The notes under the pieces: model-generated
The model's input: only the letters and a program-made list of their open reading frames with translations
Databases searched by the model: none
Told to the model about the DNA's origin: nothing
Position numbers and translations under genes: made by a program
Shown: one piece after another, positions 1-6,730 of the stretch
How the letters are laid out: every line of letters starts with the position of its first letter
Position numbering within the stretch: the stretch's first letter is position 1
IMG/VR virus record: IMGVR_UViG_3300032282_001429
Coordinates: 1-23,217 of that record
Origin: a virus
Length of the DNA stretch: 23,217 nucleotides
Strand: one strand, 5' to 3'

Positions 1-2130
1 CGGGATTGTGGCTTCAACGATGATTGTACGGTAGTATTGTGTTCCAGAATAGATGATGAACGCAGGCTCCATCGTAGGCATCTCAATTGTGTAAGTATTG
101 CCATCAGGAGCAGAAGGCCCGCCGCTCACAGTAATGTAATAAGGTGTACCGGAACCAATGCCATACACCCGCTCGCCAAGGCAGGTCTGTTGGTATCCAG
201 AAACGCCGCCACCATTGAATGTTTGCGTGCCACTAATGGCCCGATAACGAGGAAGCGTCTGATTGACAAACTTTGGGTATTGATTCCAAGCAAGGTAGAA
301 AGCTTGAATCGTAGCCCATTCCGTTGGATTCCACAGGGTGTATGTAAGCGCAGGAATGGTTGATGATGTCTGATAAGAAACCTTTATTGTCGCATCCACC
401 ATCGCATCGACAGGTGGCGATTGATAGATATCAAAGGATGTTCTGGTGGCACTAAGCAAGGTGGCGCTAGTGGCAATGGCCTTGGCCCTGCCGGGATATT
501 GAAACGGCCTTTTGGTTGTGTATGACAAGGCAACACCGGAAGTTGGGTCTCCACCGGAAATGCTTTGCATACAGCTAACCGTCCATCGCGTGACGCCATC
601 AATGTCATCATTATCCTTTGCCATGAGGACACCAACGGGGAGCATAAACGTTCCATCGTAAGCCTGTCCAAGACTTACCCATGTTTCAATACGAAGACCA
701 CCATCGCGTGGTTGAGTGCGTTTTTCGATGACACCTCTACCTTCAGCCCAACGACGGTCATAAATGGTAACTCCGCTATCTTCCCGGCTGCTGTCATTGA
801 TAAGTACAACGGTCCCACCAATGCTTGCGGAAGGAGCAGCGGGAGCACCACCAAGCGCAGTCGTCCGATAGATGATCAGCTTTCCCTGATTGTGGGTTTC
901 CTGATCGTTGCTAATGACACCAAATCCCTCGGCCCATGTGCTGCTGTAAAGCGTATATCCATCCTCAAGGCGGGTGCTTTGCTCAATCAAAACAACCGTG
1001 CCACCAATGGTTGCGGAAGGCGTTGTCGGAGCAGCATTAAGCCTTTGGCGCGTGTAAACAACCAGCTTGCCTTTGTTGCGGTAATCAACTGTTTCAATGA
1101 TATTGCTAGTTGTGACGCCCTTAGCCCAGACAACTGTCCACACCCGATAGCCATCGCGGTCGGCATATTCCTGAGAAACAATTGTTCCACCGGAAAGCGG
1201 GTCGGTTGTGGGCTGTGTGGTTACGGAAGGATTTGTAAGCCAAACAATGGTGCTACGAAGGAGCGATCCACTAAGCCGGGTTTCCGAGGATTCGCTAATC
1301 TTGCCATTCCCCTTGGCATAGGAAGCTGTCCAAACGCGATAGCCATCCTGATCCGAATAGCTGTAAGAAACGTTCGTATAGCCAGTAGGGGTAGCAATGG
1401 GATTGGTTGTGACGGAACTATCCGTTAGATAACGGATTGTCCTGATAAGCAGGGCTCCGTTGTTCTTGATCTCGTCATCTTGGCTGATCTGCCCAAGCCC
1501 CTTTGCGTATGTGTACGTTGTCGTTTCCAGCCCATTGGGGTTCTCCACGCGGGTGGAAATAAGCGTGTATCCCGTAGGAGGATTAGGGCTGGGTGCATCA
1601 TTCAGATAGACCAGCGTCTTGAGCAGCAACGCACCATTGTTCTTGGTCTCGTTGGTCTCCAGCAGCAGTCCCTTGTTGATGTAAACGCGGCGAATCTGGC
1701 GAGTCGTGCCGTCATCCTCCATCGTTTCAGAACGAAGGATGCACGTAGGGTCATACGTGGACGTTGTGGTGCCTACAGTCTGAGGGACATACGTTCCGCT
1801 AGACATCTGCACCCAGTCGGCAATGACCGTTTTAAGGCCATTCTCGCCATACTGTACGTCCTCTAGCCCTACCTTGGTCTCTGTTGCCGCGTTCCTGACC
1901 TCGTAGGTCTTGACGATGGCATCCTTGCCCTCAATACGGGCCATGCCTCGCTTGACCAGCAGGGCTGTACCAAGCCCAAGATCGGTCGTTCCGACGCTTT
2001 CCGTTACCTCGGAGTAGTCGCGGTCGCCATGACCGGCAGCAATGTACCGCGTAATCCTAATTCTCCCATCAGGGAGAACTTCAACATCTGGCTTACGTAG
2101 CTCGCCGGGCCGGGTATAGGTGAGATTCAT
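1..2130 (-). CDS. Repeat-containing phage tail/structural protein, C-terminus beyond the window edge
   Basis: An open frame of 710 codons runs from an ATG at 2130 to the window edge without a stop, so the C-terminus is missing. The N-terminal ~180 residues start MNLTYTRPGELRKPDVEVLP and look like a small structured domain. From about residue 187 the protein is built of tandem modules of 62-65 residues, starting near residues 187, 250, 315, 377 and 439, with a more diverged copy before them. Each module carries an aromatic-rich strand, then (Y/W)A(K/E)G, then a short (N/K)xG(A/K)L strand and a Thr/Pro/Ser-rich linker. No signal peptide or catalytic motif was seen. Last in the late gene order and downstream of the fibre and lysis-like genes, it is probably a virion or tail appendage protein; that is inference from position and architecture, and I do not recognise a named family. 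Its ATG directly follows a hairpin that covers the possible ribosome site. Confidence 0.75.
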   Translation of the reverse strand, partial: MNLTYTRPGELRKPDVEVLPDGRIRITRYIAAGHGDRDYSEVTESVGTTDLGLGTALLVKRGMARIEGKDAIVKTYEVRNAATETKVGLEDVQYGENGLKTVIADWVQMSSGTYVPQTVGTTTSTYDPTCILRSETMEDDGTTRQIRRVYINKGLLLETNETKNNGALLLKTLVYLNDAPSPNPPTGYTLISTRVENPNGLETTTYTYAKGLGQISQDDEIKNNGALLIRTIRYLTDSSVTTNPIATPTGYTNVSYSYSDQDGYRVWTASYAKGNGKISESSETRLSGSLLRSTIVWLTNPSVTTQPTTDPLSGGTIVSQEYADRDGYRVWTVVWAKGVTTSNIIETVDYRNKGKLVVYTRQRLNAAPTTPSATIGGTVVLIEQSTRLEDGYTLYSSTWAEGFGVISNDQETHNQGKLIIYRTTALGGAPAAPSASIGGTVVLINDSSREDSGVTIYDRRWAEGRGVIEKRTQPRDGGLRIETWVSLGQAYDGTFMLPVGVLMAKDNDDIDGVTRWTVSCMQSISGGDPTSGVALSYTTKRPFQYPGRAKAIATSATLLSATRTSFDIYQSPPVDAMVDATIKVSYQTSSTIPALTYTLWNPTEWATIQAFYLAWNQYPKFVNQTLPRYRAISGTQTFNGGGVSGYQQTCLGERVYGIGSGTPYYITVSGGPSAPDGNTYTIEMPTMEPAFIIYSGTQYYRTIIVEATIP

Positions 2131-2146
2131 GGGAAGTTTCCTTCCC
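2131..2146 (-). promoter_or_regulatory. GAAA-tetraloop hairpin abutting the ATG of the repeat protein
   Basis: On the minus strand the 16 nt just before the ATG read GGGAAG-GAAA-CTTCCC, a perfect 6-bp stem closed by a GNRA (GAAA) tetraloop. The only Shine-Dalgarno-like sequence (GGAAGGA) lies within it, so folding would hide it. The structure is seen; a role in controlling translation is inference. Confidence 0.5.
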
Positions 2147-2162
2147 TATTCTACCCTATCCC

Positions 2163-2306
2163 TTACTTCGCGGAGCGTCGGGAATAGTCCACTCCCTTGA
2201 TAGTGCCCTTATTCTTGGAAGCGTAAAAGATGTTCTTGGCCTTCTTGGAGCCGTACTCCTTGACCATCGCCGCCATGATTTCCTTACCCTTCTTTGTCAG
2301 GGGCAT
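2163..2306 (-). CDS. Small basic phage protein (47 aa)
   Basis: A 47-residue basic protein beginning MPLTKKGKEIMAAMVKEYG and continuing with a YASKNKGTIKG motif. Small proteins of this type recur in many unrelated tailed-phage structural blocks (recalled, not searched), and their function is unknown. It starts 1 nt after the stop of the 46-aa gene (TAA-t-ATG), so it is probably translated by re-initiation. There is no transmembrane segment, and lysines are spread throughout, which would fit nucleic-acid or virion association, but nothing in the sequence proves that. Confidence 0.72.
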   Translation of the reverse strand: MPLTKKGKEIMAAMVKEYGSKKAKNIFYASKNKGTIKGVDYSRRSAK

Positions 2307-2307
2307 A

Positions 2308-2448
2308 TTATTTGCAGCACTTACGGTTGGTGCAGCCGTTGTTCTTAACCTTGCCGCCGTATTCCATCATCCGCTCCTTCTTGCCCTCGGAGCGTTCGTG
2401 CCGCATCTCCTGCTTCTTCGACTTATAGCGTTCGCCAGATTTGCTCAT
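2308..2448 (-). CDS. Tiny basic Cys-containing phage protein (46 aa)
   Basis: A 46-residue protein starting MSKSGERYKSKKQEMRHERS and ending with a short Cys cluster (CTNRKCCK). It is very rich in Lys, Arg and Glu, with a Gly/Asn-rich end. The three cysteines near the C-terminus could bind a metal or form a disulfide, but the spacing matches no motif I know. It lies between the membrane-protein cluster and the 47-aa basic gene, with a 1-nt gap to the latter, which supports it as a real coupled gene. Function unknown. Confidence 0.62.
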   Translation of the reverse strand: MSKSGERYKSKKQEMRHERSEGKKERMMEYGGKVKNNGCTNRKCCK

Positions 2449-2462
2449 GGCCGTATTTTACC

Positions 2463-2627
2463 CTACTTGGTAGCTTCCCGGCTCCACTTCCACACCAGAT
2501 AGGCAATGCCGAGAAGGGTGCCAATAATGCCAAGGATCTGATTAACTTGCCCCAAAGCCGTAGCAGATACGGTTGGGATTGACGCGATTACGAGATCCTT
2601 GGCGTGAACGTTCATGGGTTTACCCAT
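2463..2627 (-). CDS. Small single-pass membrane protein (54 aa) in the lysis-like cluster
   Basis: A 54-residue protein with one clear hydrophobic segment at about residues 31-46 (ILGIIGTLLGIAYLVW), followed by a short basic tail (KWSREATK). I chose the ATG at 2627, giving MGKPMNVHAK, because it lies 1 nt after the stop of the lipoprotein gene; a longer reading would overlap that gene extensively. A second ATG four codons downstream is possible. Position suggests a holin, antiholin or other lysis accessory protein. The topology is seen; the role is inferred from neighbours. Confidence 0.6.
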   Translation of the reverse strand: MGKPMNVHAKDLVIASIPTVSATALGQVNQILGIIGTLLGIAYLVWKWSREATK

Positions 2628-2628
2628 A

Positions 2629-2841
2629 TTACCATCCACGGTTGGAAACTTCGGTCTCCAAGCGTGTGATGGTACGCATCGCTTCGCTTGTCCAATTCGG
2701 TGCTGCTTGTGCTGCCGCCTTGAACTCAGCATGATTAAGGAGAGGGAGGGTGTTGTCCGACGCCATTCTTGGCATCCGGTTGCAACACCCCCCCAGCATT
2801 AGCAATGGCATCATCATTACGCCGATTTTTGCCAAGCTCAT
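2629..2841 (-). CDS. Small lipoprotein, candidate outer-membrane spanin (Rz1-like)
   Basis: A 70-residue protein beginning MSLAKIGVMMMPLLMLGGCC: a short basic N-terminus, a hydrophobic core and a lipobox-like LGGC, so signal peptidase II cleavage before Cys19 is plausible. The mature part would be about 52 residues. An AAGGA sequence about 9 nt upstream supports the ATG at 2841. The gene begins inside the preceding small membrane-protein gene in a different frame (107-nt overlap), the arrangement classically seen for Rz/Rz1 spanin pairs of phages infecting diderm bacteria. Mature Rz1 proteins are usually proline-rich and this one is not, so the spanin call rests on the lipobox and the overlap. 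Confidence 0.6.
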   Translation of the reverse strand: MSLAKIGVMMMPLLMLGGCCNRMPRMASDNTLPLLNHAEFKAAAQAAPNWTSEAMRTITRLETEVSNRGW

Positions 2842-2926
2842 TGCTTATGTTCCTTGAGGCTATGACAGCCCCTACGGCGTTCAAAAGGGCTGTAATGGCC
2901 CTTAGAATGGCCGTAATGAGGCTCAC
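2735..2926 (-). CDS. Small membrane protein, candidate inner-membrane spanin (Rz-like), GTG start
   Basis: A 63-residue protein read from a GTG at 2926 that overlaps the stop of the upstream holin-like gene (GTGA). A GAGG sequence 4 nt upstream of the GTG supports this start. An N-terminal hydrophobic segment (residues ~3-22) is followed by a polar tail with an RNDDAIANA stretch. The last 107 nt overlap the lipoprotein gene in another frame. An N-terminal membrane anchor with a polar periplasmic tail, overlapped by a lipoprotein gene, fits an i-spanin, but at 63 residues it is much shorter than typical Rz proteins and has no long coiled coil. Confidence 0.55.
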   Translation of the reverse strand: MSLITAILRAITALLNAVGAVIASRNISNELGKNRRNDDAIANAGGVLQPDAKNGVGQHPPSP

Positions 2927-3108
2927 AGAACCTCGCCAGACCCGCCATTCTTCTTGGAGAAGACGGACCACACGGCAACACCAACCGTAGCCAGAGCGCC
3001 GGTCACTTCGGGGGTAAGCAGACCTGTGATGTCCAGACCCTTACCGGCAAGGTAGCCAGCAAGGGCGGCAAGAACAGCGCGGATGACGCCAGCAATCGTG
3101 TTATTCAT
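2923..3108 (-). CDS. Holin-like small membrane protein (61 aa)
   Basis: A 61-residue protein starting MNNTIAGVIRAVLAALAGYL with two hydrophobic stretches (about residues 4-22 and 35-53) separated by a short turn containing LDITGLLTPE, and a charged tail (SKKNGGSGEVL). Two membrane segments, small size and a short polar C-terminus are typical of class II phage holins, which permeabilise the inner membrane at lysis. Similar small proteins in other phages are often annotated as holins (recalled). It starts 2 nt after the stop of the 46-aa gene and overlaps the next membrane gene by 4 nt. No endolysin gene lies beside it. Confidence 0.6.
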   Translation of the reverse strand: MNNTIAGVIRAVLAALAGYLAGKGLDITGLLTPEVTGALATVGVAVWSVFSKKNGGSGEVL

Positions 3109-3110
3109 GG

Positions 3111-3251
3111 TTAGTCCTTCTTCTCTTCCACCAAAGGCTGGAGGGTGTTGAGCGCCTTGGCGATCAGTTCATGTTCCTGACGGGTGCCGCGAAAAACCAC
3201 AGCAACCTGAGCGAGAATATCGAGAGCCTGCTTGGGAGTGATAGTGTCCAT
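3111..3251 (-). CDS. Small acidic/helical phage protein (46 aa)
   Basis: A 46-residue protein starting MDTITPKQALDILAQVAVVF and ending in EEKKD. It appears to be one or two amphipathic helices (residues 6-20 and 25-43) with no membrane segment. It is the first gene after a gap in the late block; a TTGACA hexamer lies 28 nt upstream of the ATG and there is no clear Shine-Dalgarno. It is followed 2 nt later by the holin-like gene, so it may belong to the lysis transcription unit. Function unknown. Confidence 0.6.
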   Translation of the reverse strand: MDTITPKQALDILAQVAVVFRGTRQEHELIAKALNTLQPLVEEKKD

Positions 3252-3256
3252 GTCCA

Positions 3257-3285
3257 ATTGCTTATGAATTCCGGCAATATGTCAA
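3257..3285 (-). promoter_or_regulatory. Possible promoter upstream of the lysis-like cluster
   Basis: On the minus strand a perfect -35 hexamer TTGACA (3280-3285) is followed 17 nt later by a weak AGCAAT, which ends only 5 nt before the ATG at 3251. If used, the transcript would be nearly leaderless. The -35 is convincing; the -10 is poor. Confidence 0.35.
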
Positions 3286-3288
3286 GTC

Positions 3289-3561
3289 TTAGGCCCGTGT
3301 CAGGTTGAGATTGGCAGCAATGGCCGTAAGCTGATACTCATCGTCATCAGCATCAGCAGGCCAAGCAGCCCATTGGGCCTGAGTCATGTTGATGTTTCCA
3401 TCCTTCAGTACAATCACGGTATCGGGATTGCCATCAACACCGGGAGTGACGGTCTGGAGCTGGTAGTAGTAGGACGGCGGCGGGCCAAGGTTGCCAGCGC
3501 GGACATAAAGCACATTAGCCGTGCCGGGATAGACAGTAACCGGGGAGATGTAGGTTTGCAT
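3289..3561 (-). CDS. Hypothetical tail-associated protein (90 aa)
   Basis: A 90-residue protein beginning MQTYISPVTVYPGTANVLYV, rich in Tyr, Pro and Ala in the first half and acidic (ADADDDEYQL) near the end. I placed the start at the ATG at 3561, 5 nt after the tail-fibre stop; an in-frame TTG at 3582 would add seven residues and overlap the fibre gene. No Shine-Dalgarno is seen at either. The strand-rich composition and position directly after the fibre suggest a fibre-associated or small virion protein. I do not recognise the family. Confidence 0.65.
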   Translation of the reverse strand: MQTYISPVTVYPGTANVLYVRAGNLGPPPSYYYQLQTVTPGVDGNPDTVIVLKDGNINMTQAQWAAWPADADDDEYQLTAIAANLNLTRA

Positions 3562-3566
3562 GGTGA

Positions 3567-6092
3567 TTAAAGTAGAAGCCAAGCGGCACCAGTCGAGTAA
3601 ACAGCGCGTTTGACTGCGCCGCCGCCAGTCGGGGCGGTGCCGCTGCCGGTGCCGGCAGCGTTGGTAGCGTCTGACACGAAAACGATGCCGTAGGTGTTGC
3701 CGGCAGCGGCGGCGGGGAGGGTGGCCACCGTGTAGGATTTGTGGATGACGATGCCGGAAAACGTAGTGTTTAGTGACGTGTCACATTTCAAAGCGGTCGA
3801 ACCGCTAATTCTTATTGAAAAAGGTATAGAAACTCGAGGTTCTACAAATGATTCTACTGTATCAAAATATAACCAACCGTAGTCCGTTGTGCCACGTTGC
3901 AATTTTAATGCCGTTGCACCTCCGGTTGTTGTAGATAGAGCAAAGTAATTAGTGTCGATGCGGTAAAAACTCCAATCCGTCCCAAACCCAATGCCGCCTG
4001 CGCTGGTGGTATGCGTGGCGAGTTGGATGATGCCGTTGGATGAATTGGTGCCTGTGCCGACAAGCACCGTATTGTCCAGCCGAGTCTTGCCTGCATTCCA
4101 AAGACCATAGCTGTTCGTGATCGTCTGATTGGTGCCTTGAGTAGGACCTCCAGCAATGTAAATGGTAGTAGCGTCCGTAGTCGTGACGCTTGAATTCGTC
4201 GCGGCAAGAGCTGGTTGCCTAAAGTTATGGAATACTTGAGACGCGACCGTTCCAGAAGCAGCGGTGCTATTGTCTGTAACCGTCGCCGTATTCCACGATG
4301 TGAACGCGCCAACCGTTGAACTGGCGAGATATGGACTTGCACTTTGTCCTTGCACAAGATGCTCCATCCTCCCGCCCAAACTTGGTCCGTAAATGTTAAA
4401 GATATTTGCAGCACCAGAAGTTCCTTCGCCAGCACCTGCGGAATTAGAAAAAAACTTAAATTGGCCAGATATGATGTTCAGCGAGAATGGCGCTTGAAGC
4501 TCTGTGCGATTGGATCCAGCCACACCGTCATTTGTATATGCAGTTCCATTTACGGCCAAACGTCCGTTGTATGATCCGTTACCGAAATTAAGCGCCGCTT
4601 GTGCGGTAGTTCCAGTAGAAGAGTTGGTAAGGGTTGCGGATGTTGCATTAACATTGCCGCCCGTGTAGAGCGCCCCCGCCACACCCACGCCCCCGCCGAC
4701 CACCAGCGCACCCGTCGTGGTGGAGGTGGAGGCGGTGGTGTTCGGAATGCTGACATATGACACCGCGCTGCTCGATCCCACAATCGAAATGGCAGTCGCA
4801 GCCGAATTTCCGTCATCCGACACAAAACGGAGATTTACCACACCATCGGATTGATTGATAAAATCAAACCCGCGGGCATTGGCCGTCGAAAGAGAGCGCA
4901 CTAGGCTGACTCGCGGAGCGTTGCTGACCGTGTGCAGAATGGCGTTTGCGGTTCCAACGCCAATCGTGCCGATGCCGGTGCCGCCCGAGGAAATGAGGTT
5001 GCTGCCTGCGTAAACTGCCCCCGCCACCCCCACACCACCGCTTACCACCAACGCACCAGTGGTCGTGGAGGTGGAGGCGGTGGTGCTGCTAACCGTTGCT
5101 TTCGCCGCAAACGTCGCGTTCTGGCTGGTGTCAAGCGTTAGGGCGGTGGTGCCATTGTTCGTCTGAAGAACCAGCGAAGCGCTCGCAGTCAGTTGAAAAT
5201 TAGTCCCGCCCGCAACAATGTACCCGATTGGCGAACCATTGTTGAGGAAGAAGAAATTTGTTGAGCCACCGCTATTCAGCGAAAGCGCATTTGAACCGCT
5301 GCGGTAAAGACTGACATCCGTTCCAAACCCAATCCCGCCCGCGCTGGTGGTGTGTGTGGCGAGTTGCAGCTTGCCGTTGCTGCTGTCGGTGGCGGTTCCA
5401 AGCAGGGTATTTCCATCAACAACGATCACATTGCCAAAAGCCAATTTGATCGGATTTGCACGAATATACAGACCATTGATACCAGAACCAAGGTCATTCA
5501 ACGAATCCAGAGCAACGCCGACACCGCTGCCATTAAGCAAAGAATACGGGCGGCAATGAAGGTTTCCATTGGTCTCGGTACGAACATTAAACTTACCAAG
5601 CCCAGTAACGCCAGCAACATTGACTCCACCAGTACCACTCGGAGTCAGCGTGATGCTCGCATTTGTCCCCTGTCCCGCAACAATCGACGCACCGCTGCTG
5701 CCGCCGTTCAGCGTAAGATTGGTGGCGCTCTGAGCCGTGATGCTGTTGACGTTGGTGATCGCGGTCGGAAGCGAGAGCGTTACATCCCCCGTGGACGACG
5801 ACGCAACAATCTGGTTGGTCGTGCCATTGATGGACGTAATGGCATCCGTGTTGTCCACCTTCTGCCATACCGCTCCATTGAAGATGGCCCAATCTCCCAC
5901 AGTCCATGTCGTTACACCATTCAGATTGGTGCTACCACTTGTGGAAACGACATAGTAATAGCCCTTCGTACCAACGCTAGATGTCAGCGCGGGGCTATTG
6001 GCAGACGCATCCCACGTACCTTGATAGCTCACCTGACCCTCAAGGGCCAGATTGGGAGGGTTCTGAATGAGAAGCGTCTTAAAGATGTCCAT
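3567..6092 (-). CDS. Tail fibre protein with duplicated Thr/Ser/Gly-rich modules (841 aa)
   Basis: An 841-residue protein. The N-terminal ~80 residues contain YQGTWDAS, GTKGYYYVVS and GDWAIFNGAVWQKVDN, a pattern typical of the proximal part of many phage tail fibres. The body is very rich in Thr, Ser, Gly, Ala and Asn, with repeated modules: TASTSTTTGALVV at residues 338-350 and 453-465, each followed by GGVGVAGA, and LATHTTSAGGIGFGTD at about 244-259 and 691-706. The C-terminus (from ~786, TVATLPAAAAGNTYGIVFVS to GAAWLLL) resembles the distal end of receptor-binding fibres. It would bind the host surface. It starts 1 nt after the stop of the upstream structural gene. The repeats are also visible in DNA at 4664-4742 and 5018-5088. 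Fibre identity is secure from composition and termini; receptor unknown. Confidence 0.88.
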   Translation of the reverse strand: MDIFKTLLIQNPPNLALEGQVSYQGTWDASANSPALTSSVGTKGYYYVVSTSGSTNLNGVTTWTVGDWAIFNGAVWQKVDNTDAITSINGTTNQIVASSSTGDVTLSLPTAITNVNSITAQSATNLTLNGGSSGASIVAGQGTNASITLTPSGTGGVNVAGVTGLGKFNVRTETNGNLHCRPYSLLNGSGVGVALDSLNDLGSGINGLYIRANPIKLAFGNVIVVDGNTLLGTATDSSNGKLQLATHTTSAGGIGFGTDVSLYRSGSNALSLNSGGSTNFFFLNNGSPIGYIVAGGTNFQLTASASLVLQTNNGTTALTLDTSQNATFAAKATVSSTTASTSTTTGALVVSGGVGVAGAVYAGSNLISSGGTGIGTIGVGTANAILHTVSNAPRVSLVRSLSTANARGFDFINQSDGVVNLRFVSDDGNSAATAISIVGSSSAVSYVSIPNTTASTSTTTGALVVGGGVGVAGALYTGGNVNATSATLTNSSTGTTAQAALNFGNGSYNGRLAVNGTAYTNDGVAGSNRTELQAPFSLNIISGQFKFFSNSAGAGEGTSGAANIFNIYGPSLGGRMEHLVQGQSASPYLASSTVGAFTSWNTATVTDNSTAASGTVASQVFHNFRQPALAATNSSVTTTDATTIYIAGGPTQGTNQTITNSYGLWNAGKTRLDNTVLVGTGTNSSNGIIQLATHTTSAGGIGFGTDWSFYRIDTNYFALSTTTGGATALKLQRGTTDYGWLYFDTVESFVEPRVSIPFSIRISGSTALKCDTSLNTTFSGIVIHKSYTVATLPAAAAGNTYGIVFVSDATNAAGTGSGTAPTGGGAVKRAVYSTGAAWLLL

Positions 6093-6093
6093 T

Positions 6094-6417
6094 TTAGAGG
6101 AAGTTCAGCTCTTGAATCTCAACGATGACGTCGCTGGCTGCTGTGCGGATGGCCTTGGCTTTTGACGCCATTGTGCGTGTCCAATAGGCCGAGGCCCCAT
6201 CCGTATAAAGGAAACCAAATGAAGCCGTGGGTGTGGCTCCGTCAAAAGTCACCCGGCAATTGCCACCATTGAACTGCACCAGCACATGGGTGGTATCGCC
6301 TTGCAGGGCAAAATTGACAATGGAGACAGCCGCGCTGCTAACCGTGCGCTGCGTGTGAGCCGCATTGTTCTGCGGAATAGCCTGAGAAGGCGTATTGACG
6401 ATTTTAGCGTTAGCCAT
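6094..6417 (-). CDS. Small phage structural protein A (107 aa), paralogue of its neighbour
   Basis: A 107-residue protein with a central GGNCRVTFDGATPTASFGF stretch (from about residue 51) that aligns with the same region of the adjacent upstream gene (GGDCYVTFDGSTPSSTNGH). Both appear to be all-beta and end in a basic strand segment (MASKAKAIRTAASDVIVEIQ here). The CxVTFDGxTP core recurs in small head/tail proteins of tailed phages (recalled). It lies between the head-completion-like gene and the fibre, so a decoration, neck or tail-adaptor role is plausible. Gaps to both neighbours are 1 nt. Exact function is not determined. Confidence 0.68.
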   Translation of the reverse strand: MANAKIVNTPSQAIPQNNAAHTQRTVSSAAVSIVNFALQGDTTHVLVQFNGGNCRVTFDGATPTASFGFLYTDGASAYWTRTMASKAKAIRTAASDVIVEIQELNFL

Positions 6418-6418
6418 G

Positions 6419-6730
6419 TTAGTAGGTGAACTGGCTCATCACAACGTGGGAAGTATTGCCGCCTGTGGCCTTGAACTTGGCAACACGGGTAGATTCCTTG
6501 CTCCACCAAGCATCGTGAGGAACAATGAGGTGATGTCCGTTTGTCGAGGACGGAGTGGACCCGTCAAACGTCACATAGCAATCGCCACCTGTAATTGTGA
6601 TGTAGCAACAGGTAGTCTTGTAATCAAGGGCCTGTGTGAACGACGAAACCGCACCGTTTGTAACGTCAATGGTTTGGCCGAGATTGCCGTCATTCGGGAC
6701 GGGATAGAGATTAACAACGTAGGAGTTCAT
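6419..6730 (-). CDS. Small phage structural protein B (103 aa), paralogue of its neighbour
   Basis: A 103-residue protein starting MNSYVVNLYPVPNDGNLGQT, with the core GGDCYVTFDGSTPSSTNGH followed by HLIVPHDAWWSKESTRVAKF. It shares this core and overall layout with the next gene downstream, so the two look like a tandem duplication that has diverged. Its ATG overlaps the stop of the upstream gene by 1 nt (TAATG), indicating coupled translation. Probable minor virion protein at the head-tail junction or on the capsid surface; the role is inferred from position. Confidence 0.68.
   Translation of the reverse strand: MNSYVVNLYPVPNDGNLGQTIDVTNGAVSSFTQALDYKTTCCYITITGGDCYVTFDGSTPSSTNGHHLIVPHDAWWSKESTRVAKFKATGGNTSHVVMSQFTY

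Noticed and set aside
565-1428. Long plus-strand reading frame opposite the repeat-rich tail gene
   Set aside because: The minus strand has a 710-codon open frame with periodic protein repeats; the plus-strand product is Cys/Arg-rich low-quality sequence with no ribosome site and mirrors the repeats.
4664-5088. The repeated fibre cassettes as a diversity-generating retroelement template/variable pair
   Set aside because: No reverse transcriptase is present, and differences between copies are not confined to adenines; simple duplication explains them.
5352-6128. 258-codon plus-strand frame opposite the tail fibre
   Set aside because: Antisense shadow of the Thr/Ser/Gly-rich fibre codons; no start signal and no recognisable fold.
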